Shown in pieces: positions 1-5,491 of a stretch of DNA of 5,491 nt. The notes beneath the pieces were generated by a model, which saw only the letters and a list, made by a program, of their open reading frames with translations, was not told where the DNA came from and ran no database searches. The translations under genes and the position numbers were made by a program. Origin of the DNA: an uncultured bacterium. GTDB taxonomy: Bacteria > Bacillota > Clostridia > TANB77 > CAG-508. The DNA is taken from positions 1 through 5,491 of the forward strand of contig CAJMRU010000076.1 in assembly GCA_905215845.1 (NCBI GenBank), read 5' to 3'. Position 1 is the stretch's first letter; every line of letters starts with the position of its first letter.

Positions 1-110
1 TTGAGGTTTATTGTTGGTAATTTTTCTATAATACATAAAAAAAATAAATGCAAAGAGTTATTTTTGAGAAAAATTTGATATTTAAAATCCTTAGATTTTT
101 AAACTTTGTC

Positions 111-139
111 TTGCTTTTTTAGACATTATGTAATAAAAT
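111..139 (+). promoter_or_regulatory. Candidate sigma-A promoter for the spoIIE operon
   Basis: TTGCTT (111-116) and TAAAAT (134-139) are separated by 17 bases, a standard sigma-A layout, with two mismatches in the -35 and one in the -10 element. Transcription would start near 146, giving a leader of about 150 nt. Just inside the -35 side, TTAGACA (119-125) matches the reverse of the Spo0A box TGTCGAA at six of seven positions, and TTTGTC (105-110) is a partial match on the + strand. In B. subtilis spoIIE is transcribed by sigma-A RNA polymerase with phosphorylated Spo0A, so such a box is expected. In sequence this AT-rich, matches of this quality can arise by chance. Confidence 0.35.
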
Positions 140-212
140 AAACGAGTAAATTTATAGTAAAAACAAGAAAAGTAAAACTTATTAAAATAAAAAAAAGTAA
201 AATGTAAAAAAG

Positions 213-236
213 TTTTTAGTAATTGCTTACTAAAAA
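213..236. repeat. Perfect 10-bp inverted repeat in the spoIIE leader
   Basis: TTTTTAGTAA (213-222) and TTACTAAAAA (227-236) are exact reverse complements around a four-base loop, TTGC. The arms run T-rich then A-rich, so neither strand has the U-tract after the stem that an intrinsic terminator needs. It lies about 60 bases before the spoIIE start. It could be a leader stem-loop affecting mRNA stability or translation, or a symmetric protein-binding site. Which of these it is cannot be told from the sequence. Confidence 0.5.
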
Positions 237-286
237 AGACAAAAACCACAAAGGACAAGTAGTAAAATAAGCTTATATAATTAGAA

Positions 287-292
287 GAGGTG
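287..292 (+). promoter_or_regulatory. Ribosome binding site that fixes the spoIIE start
   Basis: GAGGTG matches the 3' end of 16S rRNA and stands six bases before ATG at 299. The GTG at 290-292, which is in frame and would add three residues, is itself part of this Shine-Dalgarno element, so it cannot be the start served by it. The ATG at 299 is therefore preferred. Confidence 0.85.
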
Positions 293-298
293 GTAAAG

Positions 299-2698
299 AT
301 GTTTCAAAATATTAATGAAGCTACAATAGAAAATGAAAAAAAAGAAATACCAAGAAAATGGATTCAAGTAATTAATAAAAATAATATAGTAATATACATA
401 GCAACTTTTATGTTATCATTAGTCGGAGTTGGCGGAGAATTTTCATTATTTAGTATAAGTATGTTAGGAGCGTGTTTTGCATCATCTGTTCCATTATTAG
501 GGATAGTAGTAGTTTCCACAATAGCTAATATAATAAAATTTGGTTTAGGAGGAGCTTTAGAATATTTCCTAACAGCCTTAGTATTAGTTGCAACAATATT
601 TATTATAAAACCTAAATATAATGAAGAAGAAAGAAACGAAAAAATAAAAGTAGCAAAAAATATATTTATTGCTACACTATTAGTTCAATTAGCTAAATAT
701 GCAATATCATCATTTACTTTTTATGATATTCTGCTTAGCATAACTTATGCTATCATATCAGTAGTATTTTATAAAATATTTATAAATTCAATTCCAGTTT
801 TAGAAGATTTTAGAGAAAAGAAAGCTTTTTCAATAGAAGAAGTAATAGGGACAAGCCTTCTATTAGCAATAGCCGTAAGCTGTTTTGGTGATTTTGCAAT
901 ATTTGGATTATCTTTAAGAAATATATTAAGCATATTAATAGTTTTAGTATTGGGATGGAAAAATGGAATATTGATAGGTGCAACTTCAGGGGTGACAATA
1001 GGAGTAACTTTAGGGATTATAACAGGCTCAGAACCAATAATGATAGCAGCATATGCAATTTCTGGAATGATAGCAGGCTTATTAAATAAATTTGGTAAAA
1101 TAGGTGTAATACTTGGATTTTGCGTAGGAAATATTGTTTTAGCATATGTTTCAAATGGGTATACAGTAGAATTAATTCATTTTAAGGAAATATTAGTGGC
1201 ATCAATAGCACTACTTGCAATTCCAAAATCAGTAAAAATAGATATTGAAGAATTTGTAGGAACTTCAAAATTTCTACCAGTTAGTAGAGATAGAACTTTA
1301 ACAAAAAGTAAGGAAACAATTGATAAATTAAATAATGTTTCTGAAACAATAGACAAAATAGCAGATACATACAATGAAAAAGACATAGATAGTGAAATAG
1401 CAAGAGAAGAAAATAAACAAATATTTATAACAGAATTGCTTAACAATTTAGAACCATATAGGGAAAATTTATTATATGATGATATAGCAAATGTCAATGG
1501 AGAAATAATAGATAAAATTTTTGATTTCTTATTAGATAAACAAGAAATATCAAGAGAAGATTTATTAAAAATATTTGCAGATTGCAATAGTTATATAATT
1601 GGATTTGATGATAAAGAAGTAAGTAAATATTTAGAAGAAAATATAATGCAAATGTTAAGAACACTAAATATGTCATATAAAATAAGTAAAACAAACTTTG
1701 TATGGAAAAAGAAATTAACTGAAAATAAAAAGAATATGGAAACACAACTAAAAGGAGTTTCAAAAGCAATTTCAGGAATTGCAAAAAGTATTGAAAAAGA
1801 AGTAAAGATAGAAGATAAATATATAAAACAAGAACTAGAAATAACAGAAATGTTGAAACAAAAAGAAATTGAAATAGAAGAAATATCTATAAGAAAACCA
1901 GATAGATACATAATTGAAATATATTCTCAAAAAGACTTTTTAAATACAGTTGTAGAAGAAATACTTTCAAAAATATTAAAAGAAAAAATAGTTTTAAATG
2001 AAGAAAATTCAATCGGAACTAAAAAAATATTTATGTCAGAAGATAAATACGTTATGGGAATAGGAAGGTCAGAGACATATAAAAGTCAAAATTTAGTATC
2101 TGGTGATAATACACTAAATATCAGATTAAAAGATGGAAAATATTTAGTAGCATTAAGTGATGGTATGGGCTCAGGAAAAGAAGCAAACGAAAGCAGTATG
2201 CAAGCTTTGAAAATGTTAGAAAATTTATTATTATCAGGGTTTGATAAAGAAACTTCATTAGAACTAATTTCAACTAGTCTAATAAATAAAAATGAAGAAA
2301 TGTTTGCAACCCTAGACATTGCAATAGTAGATTTATATAAAGGAACAATAGAATTTATAAAAAGTGGAGCTTGTCCAACATATATAAAGAACAATAAAAA
2401 AGTGCAAATAATAAAATCTACATCATTACCAACAGGAATGATAAATGAAAAAAATATTCAAACATTTGATAGAGATATCCAAAACGGAGAAATTATGCTA
2501 ATGTGTTCAGATGGTATTATAGATGCAAATGTGGAATACAAAAATAAAGAATTATGGGTAAAATATATGTTAGAAGACATAGAAACAAACAATACAAAAA
2601 AAATAGCAGATATTATATTAAATGAAGCAATAGATAACAACTTTGGAAAAGCTAAAGATGATATGAGTATAATAGTTTGTAGATTTATGGAAAAATAA
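299..2698 (+). CDS. spoIIE: Stage II sporulation protein E, membrane-bound PP2C-type Ser/Thr phosphatase
   Basis: SpoIIE dephosphorylates the anti-anti-sigma factor SpoIIAA, freeing sigma-F from SpoIIAB in the forespore, and it also associates with FtsZ at the polar septum. The product has 799 residues, close to the 827 of B. subtilis. Residues 1-27 are a polar, presumably cytoplasmic N-terminus. Residues about 28-310 hold roughly ten hydrophobic segments. Residues about 311-585 form the soluble, helix-rich regulatory region, and about 590-799 the PP2C domain. The metal-binding aspartates are all visible: D603 in SGD, D621 in SDGMGSG, D738 in SDGI and D788 in KDDMS. By motif alignment from memory these correspond to B. 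subtilis D610, D628, D746 and D795, so the enzyme should be active. The central region has a single cysteine (C429) and no CxxC-type motif. The protein ends soon after the last PP2C strand, without the short C-terminal tail of the B. subtilis protein. The gene leads a two-gene operon with the WG-repeat gene. Confidence 0.96.
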   Translation: MFQNINEATIENEKKEIPRKWIQVINKNNIVIYIATFMLSLVGVGGEFSLFSISMLGACFASSVPLLGIVVVSTIANIIKFGLGGALEYFLTALVLVATIFIIKPKYNEEERNEKIKVAKNIFIATLLVQLAKYAISSFTFYDILLSITYAIISVVFYKIFINSIPVLEDFREKKAFSIEEVIGTSLLLAIAVSCFGDFAIFGLSLRNILSILIVLVLGWKNGILIGATSGVTIGVTLGIITGSEPIMIAAYAISGMIAGLLNKFGKIGVILGFCVGNIVLAYVSNGYTVELIHFKEILVASIALLAIPKSVKIDIEEFVGTSKFLPVSRDRTLTKSKETIDKLNNVSETIDKIADTYNEKDIDSEIAREENKQIFITELLNNLEPYRENLLYDDIANVNGEIIDKIFDFLLDKQEISREDLLKIFADCNSYIIGFDDKEVSKYLEENIMQMLRTLNMSYKISKTNFVWKKKLTENKKNMETQLKGVSKAISGIAKSIEKEVKIEDKYIKQELEITEMLKQKEIEIEEISIRKPDRYIIEIYSQKDFLNTVVEEILSKILKEKIVLNEENSIGTKKIFMSEDKYVMGIGRSETYKSQNLVSGDNTLNIRLKDGKYLVALSDGMGSGKEANESSMQALKMLENLLLSGFDKETSLELISTSLINKNEEMFATLDIAIVDLYKGTIEFIKSGACPTYIKNNKKVQIIKSTSLPTGMINEKNIQTFDRDIQNGEIMLMCSDGIIDANVEYKNKELWVKYMLEDIETNNTKKIADIILNEAIDNNFGKAKDDMSIIVCRFMEK

Positions 2699-2707
2699 AT
2701 ATAACTT

Positions 2708-2713
2708 AGGAGG
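2708..2713 (+). promoter_or_regulatory. Ribosome binding site of the WG-repeat gene
   Basis: AGGAGG is a full-consensus Shine-Dalgarno element lying ten bases before ATG at 2724, slightly longer than the usual five to nine. It sits inside the 25-base gap after the spoIIE stop. No terminator or promoter fits in that gap, which supports co-transcription. Confidence 0.85.
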
Positions 2714-2723
2714 AAAATTTCCA

Positions 2724-4247
2724 ATGAGTAGAGGAAAAAGATATGAAGAACCTAAACTAAATATAAAAAAAGTAATAGCAGTAATTGTTGCAATTATAGT
2801 AATAATAATGTCAGTATTCGTAATAAAAGGAATATTAACAAAGCAAGATGAAAAAGGAAAGATAACAAGTCAAAGTTATTTTGCATCATATAAAGACAAT
2901 AAATGGGGAGTAATAGATAGTAGTGGAAAAAATGTAATAGACCCTTCATATGCAGAAATGATAATAATTCCAGACAGTAAAACAGATATATTCTTATGTA
3001 CATATGATGTGAATTATGAAACAGGAGAATATAAAACAAAAGCATTAAACAGCAAAAATGAAGAAATATTTACAGAATATCAAAAGATAGAAGCAATACC
3101 AAATAGTGACGAAAACTATAATCTATGGTATGAACAAGATGTACTAAAATTTATGCAAGCAGGAAAATGGGGAATAATTAACTTTAAAGGAAAAGTGTTA
3201 GTAAAACCAGAATATGACTCAATAAATGCTGTAAAAGGAATAAAAAATGCATATTTAGTGCAAAAAGAAAATAAATTCGGAATAGTAAATAATGAAGGAA
3301 ATACAATACTAGAACCAATCTATACAGAAATAACTAATTTAGGAAAAGATAATAAAACAGGATATATAGTAAAAGATGACACAGGACTATATGGAATAAT
3401 AGACTATTCTAAAAAGAAAGTTTTAGAAAATAAATATCAAAAAATCGAAAAAACTTATGGAAATGATTTATATGTAGTAACACAAGATGGAGTTAAAAAA
3501 GTTATAAATAAAGAAGGACAAGACATATTAAAAGAAGGATTTGACGATATAGCAAGTATACTAAAAACTAAAGACCAAGGAGTAATATTTATAAAAAATC
3601 AAAAATATGGGGTAATGACATTAACAGGAGAAATAAAAATACAGCCTGAATATGATAAACTTCAAGAAGCAAAATCAGGAGTTTTCATAGCGACTAAAAA
3701 TGGAAAAACAGGAATTATAGGCATAGACAAAAATGAAAAAATACCATTTCAATATAACTCAATAACATATAGTGAACCAGCAGATATTTATATAGCAGAA
3801 GATGCAAACTATAATAGTAATATAATGAACACAAATTTCGAAGTAAAACAAACAGGAATGTTAATAGAGTTGAATGAAGATAAAGGATATATAAAACTAA
3901 GACAAAATGATGAATATAAATATTATAATTTTAAATTTGAAGAAAAAAATGTAAAAGATATATTATCACAAAATACTTTATTCCTAAGCAAAAAAGATGG
4001 AAAATATGGTTTTGTAGATAAAAATGGAAATGTAGTAGTAGATTATATTTATGATGATGCAACAGAACAAAATGCATATGGATATGTAGGAGTAAAAAAA
4101 GATGGAAAATGGGGTTCAATAGATAATAAAGGTCAAGTAATTATAGAACCAACATATAACTTAGATGATTATTTATTAGTAGATTTTATAGGGAATTGGC
4201 ATTTAGGAAGAGATTTAAATATGAACTATTATGAAAAAGGTGAGTAG
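2724..4247 (+). CDS. Membrane-anchored WG-repeat protein
   Basis: The 507-aa product starts with a short basic segment (RGKR, KK), followed by one hydrophobic span at about 17-36 with no lipobox or obvious signal-peptidase site. It is therefore probably an N-terminal anchor with the rest outside the cytoplasm (positive-inside rule). From about residue 50 onward it consists of WG beta-repeats of about 35 residues, with the pattern KxGxIDxxGxxxIxPxY. Clear units have their WG-like pair at W61-G62, W149-G150, F185-G186, Y223-G224, Y295-G296, Y428-G429 and W463-G464. Units near 258 and 329 are degenerate, and about 85-145 and 335-420 fit the pattern poorly. WG repeats (Pfam WG_beta_rep) are common in Firmicutes and Bacteroidetes, with no general biochemical function known to me. 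The gene follows spoIIE by 25 bases and is closed by a terminator, so it is probably expressed during sporulation. No enzymatic motif is visible; a binding or scaffolding role is inference. Confidence 0.9.
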   Translation: MSRGKRYEEPKLNIKKVIAVIVAIIVIIMSVFVIKGILTKQDEKGKITSQSYFASYKDNKWGVIDSSGKNVIDPSYAEMIIIPDSKTDIFLCTYDVNYETGEYKTKALNSKNEEIFTEYQKIEAIPNSDENYNLWYEQDVLKFMQAGKWGIINFKGKVLVKPEYDSINAVKGIKNAYLVQKENKFGIVNNEGNTILEPIYTEITNLGKDNKTGYIVKDDTGLYGIIDYSKKKVLENKYQKIEKTYGNDLYVVTQDGVKKVINKEGQDILKEGFDDIASILKTKDQGVIFIKNQKYGVMTLTGEIKIQPEYDKLQEAKSGVFIATKNGKTGIIGIDKNEKIPFQYNSITYSEPADIYIAEDANYNSNIMNTNFEVKQTGMLIELNEDKGYIKLRQNDEYKYYNFKFEEKNVKDILSQNTLFLSKKDGKYGFVDKNGNVVVDYIYDDATEQNAYGYVGVKKDGKWGSIDNKGQVIIEPTYNLDDYLLVDFIGNWHLGRDLNMNYYEKGE

Positions 4248-4301
4248 AGTATTAACTATTAAAAAAGATAATAATGATTAAGTAAATGATAATTACTGCA
4301 T

Positions 4302-4346
4302 AAAAATTCCCAAGAGTACTTAGTTAAGTATTCTAAGGGAATTTTT
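4302..4346 (+). terminator. Intrinsic terminator of the spoIIE operon
   Basis: AAAAATTCCC (4302-4311) pairs perfectly with GGGAATTTTT (4337-4346). After a small one-by-two internal loop, nine more pairs form between 4313-4321 and 4326-4334 (one of them G-U), closed by the loop AGTT. The TTTTT of the right arm provides the U-tract, and the AAAAA of the left arm would do the same on the other strand, so it may be bidirectional. It starts 55 bases after the stop of the WG-repeat gene and ends just before the next promoter, which makes the third gene a separate transcription unit. The 54 bases between the stop and the hairpin hold nothing recognisable. Confidence 0.9.
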
Positions 4347-4355
4347 GGTTATCTA

Positions 4356-4385
4356 TTGAAATAATTTAATTACATATGTTACAAT
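4356..4385 (+). promoter_or_regulatory. Sigma-A promoter with extended -10 for the third gene
   Basis: TTGAAA (4356-4361) and TACAAT (4380-4385) are 18 bases apart, each with one mismatch to consensus. TG at 4377-4378 lies one base before the -10 hexamer, giving an extended -10. Transcription would start near 4392, leaving a leader of about 25 nt. The promoter begins ten bases after the operon terminator, as expected for an independent, vegetative-type unit. Confidence 0.7.
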
Positions 4386-4402
4386 ATGAATAGAAAATAA
4401 GA

Positions 4403-4410
4403 AAAGGTGA
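4403..4410 (+). promoter_or_regulatory. Ribosome binding site of the third gene
   Basis: AAAGGTGA lies five bases before ATG at 4416 and complements the 16S rRNA tail. It is the only good Shine-Dalgarno element in this stretch. It sets the start of a frame that stays open to the window end. Confidence 0.8.
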
Positions 4411-4415
4411 TAAAA

Positions 4416-5491
4416 ATGGAACTAAAGACGAACTATCAATATACACATTTTATACATCCTTTCATAGTAAAGGATAGCAAATATCAAAAATTTATACTAA
4501 AAATGTTAAAAGATAAGGAATGCAAGTTAAAAAGATTTGAAAAAGAAAAAGACTTGAAATTATACAAATATTTTTCGCCCAAAATGAGAGATTTTTTGTT
4601 TTCAAGTTTTAGTTTTACAAATGCAAAATATGGTAAATTCAAGGAATTACCAATAGAAACACAATCAGCAATATTGTGTAAATATCCATGCACAATATTT
4701 GAATATAATATAAAAAAAGACATTCATGGAAAAGCAGGAGAGAAAAAAGGAATCTTTTTCAAAATTACAAAAATAGAAGTAATATGTTTTAATACAGGAA
4801 TATGTTTTTTATGTATGAAAACAAATATAGATGATTCAAATAAATTTGAAGATGTATTAAATTTTAATTACAAATTTAGAGATATAAAACAAGACAACGG
4901 AACTTTAAATAGTTATGATAAAATAAATTTACAAACAGACAGTTTTGCAAGTATAGACAAATTTACAGATTTTATATCAAGCATAACTGGCTCAAATGTA
5001 GAAGCTATAAAATTAGACATAGATACAGAAAGATTTTTGACATATTCATATGTATGTATAGATCAAGAAGCTTGGAATATAGATAATGAATTTGAAAAAA
5101 TAAAACATAATTTTATAAAATTTGCAGGAATATTACCAGCAGATAATAGTGCAAATTTAAGAGAAAGTGAAATAATATCACTATCAAAATGGAAATATGC
5201 AAAAATGGGGATTACTAAACAAGGAGTTACATTGTTTACTTCATCAGCAGACATGAATAATTACACTATTTTACCAGATGAATATGAAAATCAATATTTC
5301 TATACATATATAGTAGAATTGTATAAAAAAATATATTTACAAAAATTAAATGTAGCATTTAAAGAAGATGTAAAATTAAAATCAGCAAGGAAAAAATTTA
5401 TTAGTTTTACAAAAAATATATGGATACAAGAAGTTACAGAAGATGAAATTGGAACTATGTTAAATAAAAGAATTAAAGAAGCATTTGAACT
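4416..5491 (+). CDS. Uncharacterised protein, 3' end outside the window
   Basis: The frame is open for 358 complete codons plus two bases with no stop, so the C-terminus is missing. Start choice rests on the Shine-Dalgarno site and the promoter just upstream. I do not firmly recognise the family. Residues about 1-60 are lysine-rich and probably helical. Residues about 80-215 alternate short hydrophobic and charged stretches, as in an alpha/beta fold, with seven cysteines at 36, 88, 92, 124, 130, 133 and 214. Residues about 292-358 look like long amphipathic helices rich in Lys and Glu. No signal peptide or membrane span is seen in this part. A soluble alpha/beta domain followed by long helices would fit a CorA-like protein whose membrane spans lie downstream, but this is weak inference from shape only. 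Codon use matches the two genes before it, so there is no sign of recent transfer. It has its own promoter and need not act with SpoIIE. Confidence 0.85.
   Translation, partial: MELKTNYQYTHFIHPFIVKDSKYQKFILKMLKDKECKLKRFEKEKDLKLYKYFSPKMRDFLFSSFSFTNAKYGKFKELPIETQSAILCKYPCTIFEYNIKKDIHGKAGEKKGIFFKITKIEVICFNTGICFLCMKTNIDDSNKFEDVLNFNYKFRDIKQDNGTLNSYDKINLQTDSFASIDKFTDFISSITGSNVEAIKLDIDTERFLTYSYVCIDQEAWNIDNEFEKIKHNFIKFAGILPADNSANLRESEIISLSKWKYAKMGITKQGVTLFTSSADMNNYTILPDEYENQYFYTYIVELYKKIYLQKLNVAFKEDVKLKSARKKFISFTKNIWIQEVTEDEIGTMLNKRIKEAFE

Larger units (their letters stand above)
1..298. other. Non-coding region upstream of spoIIE
   Basis: No supported gene lies here. The first 78 bases are open in frame 1 up to a TGA at 76-78, but this is only 25 codons of very AT-rich sequence and cannot be identified as a gene tail. 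No tRNA is visible, although tRNA genes precede spoIIE in Bacillus subtilis. The stretch contains a possible promoter at 111-139 with a Spo0A-box-like heptamer, a perfect inverted repeat at 213-236, and several irregularly spaced AGTAAA words (near 145, 156, 171, 196 and 261) that are probably base-composition noise. A perfect TATAAT occurs at 27-32 but lacks a convincing -35 element at normal spacing. Confidence 0.7.

Noticed and set aside
27..32. Perfect TATAAT as the spoIIE promoter
   Set aside because: At 16-18 base spacing there is no -35 match; TTGAGG at 1-6 is 20 bases away at the window edge. Long spacers occur in Spo0A-activated promoters, so it is not excluded, but it is too weak to annotate.
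1..78. Possible 3' end of an upstream gene in frame 1
   Set aside because: It is only 25 codons up to a TGA, with no recognisable residues and a composition like the non-coding DNA after it.
81..103. Weak A/T hairpin as a terminator of an upstream gene
   Set aside because: The stem has only two G-C or C-G-type positions' worth of stability at best, with a bulge, and no immediate U-tract follows; no upstream gene is visible either.
145..266. Repeated AGTAAA words in the spoIIE leader as operators or a direct-repeat array
   Set aside because: Spacing is irregular (11, 15, 25 and about 65 bases) and the word is expected often in such A-rich DNA; there are no CRISPR-like repeats or spacers.
276..281. 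TATAAT just before the spoIIE ribosome binding site
   Set aside because: Transcription would start inside or next to the Shine-Dalgarno element, and the -35 position holds GGACAA, a poor match.
1177..1911. Open frames on the minus strand inside spoIIE (also at 810-998, 2086-2394 and 2458-2724)
   Set aside because: They lie wholly or almost wholly opposite a confidently identified gene, are low-complexity and rich in Leu, Ile, Ser and Phe as expected from the complement of A-rich coding sequence, and show no domain or ribosome binding site.
2794..4119. Minus-strand open frames opposite the WG-repeat gene (2794-3045 and 3931-4119)
   Set aside because: They are short, compositionally biased shadows (mostly Leu, His, Tyr and Phe) of a gene with clear protein repeats.
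4274..4285. Small reading frame after the WG-repeat gene, preceded by a Shine-Dalgarno-like AAAAAGGTGAG at its 3' end
   Set aside because: The ATG at 4274 is followed by two codons and a stop, and the Shine-Dalgarno-like bases are about 30 bases away and inside the preceding coding sequence.
4484..5254. Minus-strand open frames opposite the third gene (4484-4723 and 5063-5254)
   Set aside because: The + strand frame has a promoter, Shine-Dalgarno site and more than 1,000 bases without a stop; the antisense frames have none of these supports.

Overview
The window comes from a very AT-rich genome (by eye about a quarter G+C, with A-ending codons such as ATA, AGA, AAA, GGA and TTA strongly preferred). 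It carries a sporulation-specific gene and strong Gram-positive ribosome binding sites. This points to an endospore-forming member of the Clostridia or a relative in the Firmicutes, possibly an uncultured gut lineage. The taxonomic call is inference; no rRNA or other marker is present.

Layout, all genes on the + strand. Bases 1-298 are non-coding. They hold a plausible sigma-A-type promoter with a nearby Spo0A-box-like heptamer and a perfect 10-bp inverted repeat in the leader. Bases 299-2698 encode SpoIIE (799 aa), the membrane-bound PP2C phosphatase that activates sigma-F in the forespore. After only 25 bases comes a 507-aa membrane-anchored protein (2724-4247) made mostly of WG beta-repeats. 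The two genes have no terminator between them and look like one operon. A strong hairpin terminator (4302-4346) closes it. A separate sigma-A promoter with an extended -10 element (4356-4385) then drives a third gene starting at 4416, which runs off the end of the window. Its family is not firmly recognised; a soluble N-terminal part followed by helices allows a CorA-like membrane architecture, but this cannot be shown here.

How the genes may work together: SpoIIE sits in the polar septum, where it links septum formation to sigma-F activation. The WG-repeat protein has a short basic N-terminus, one membrane span and a large domain predicted to lie outside the cytoplasm. Co-transcription with spoIIE makes it a candidate sporulation or septum-associated partner. 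This pairing is the most interesting point in the window, because spoIIE in Bacillus and many clostridia is followed instead by tilS, hprT and ftsH. The third gene is separately transcribed and need not be related.
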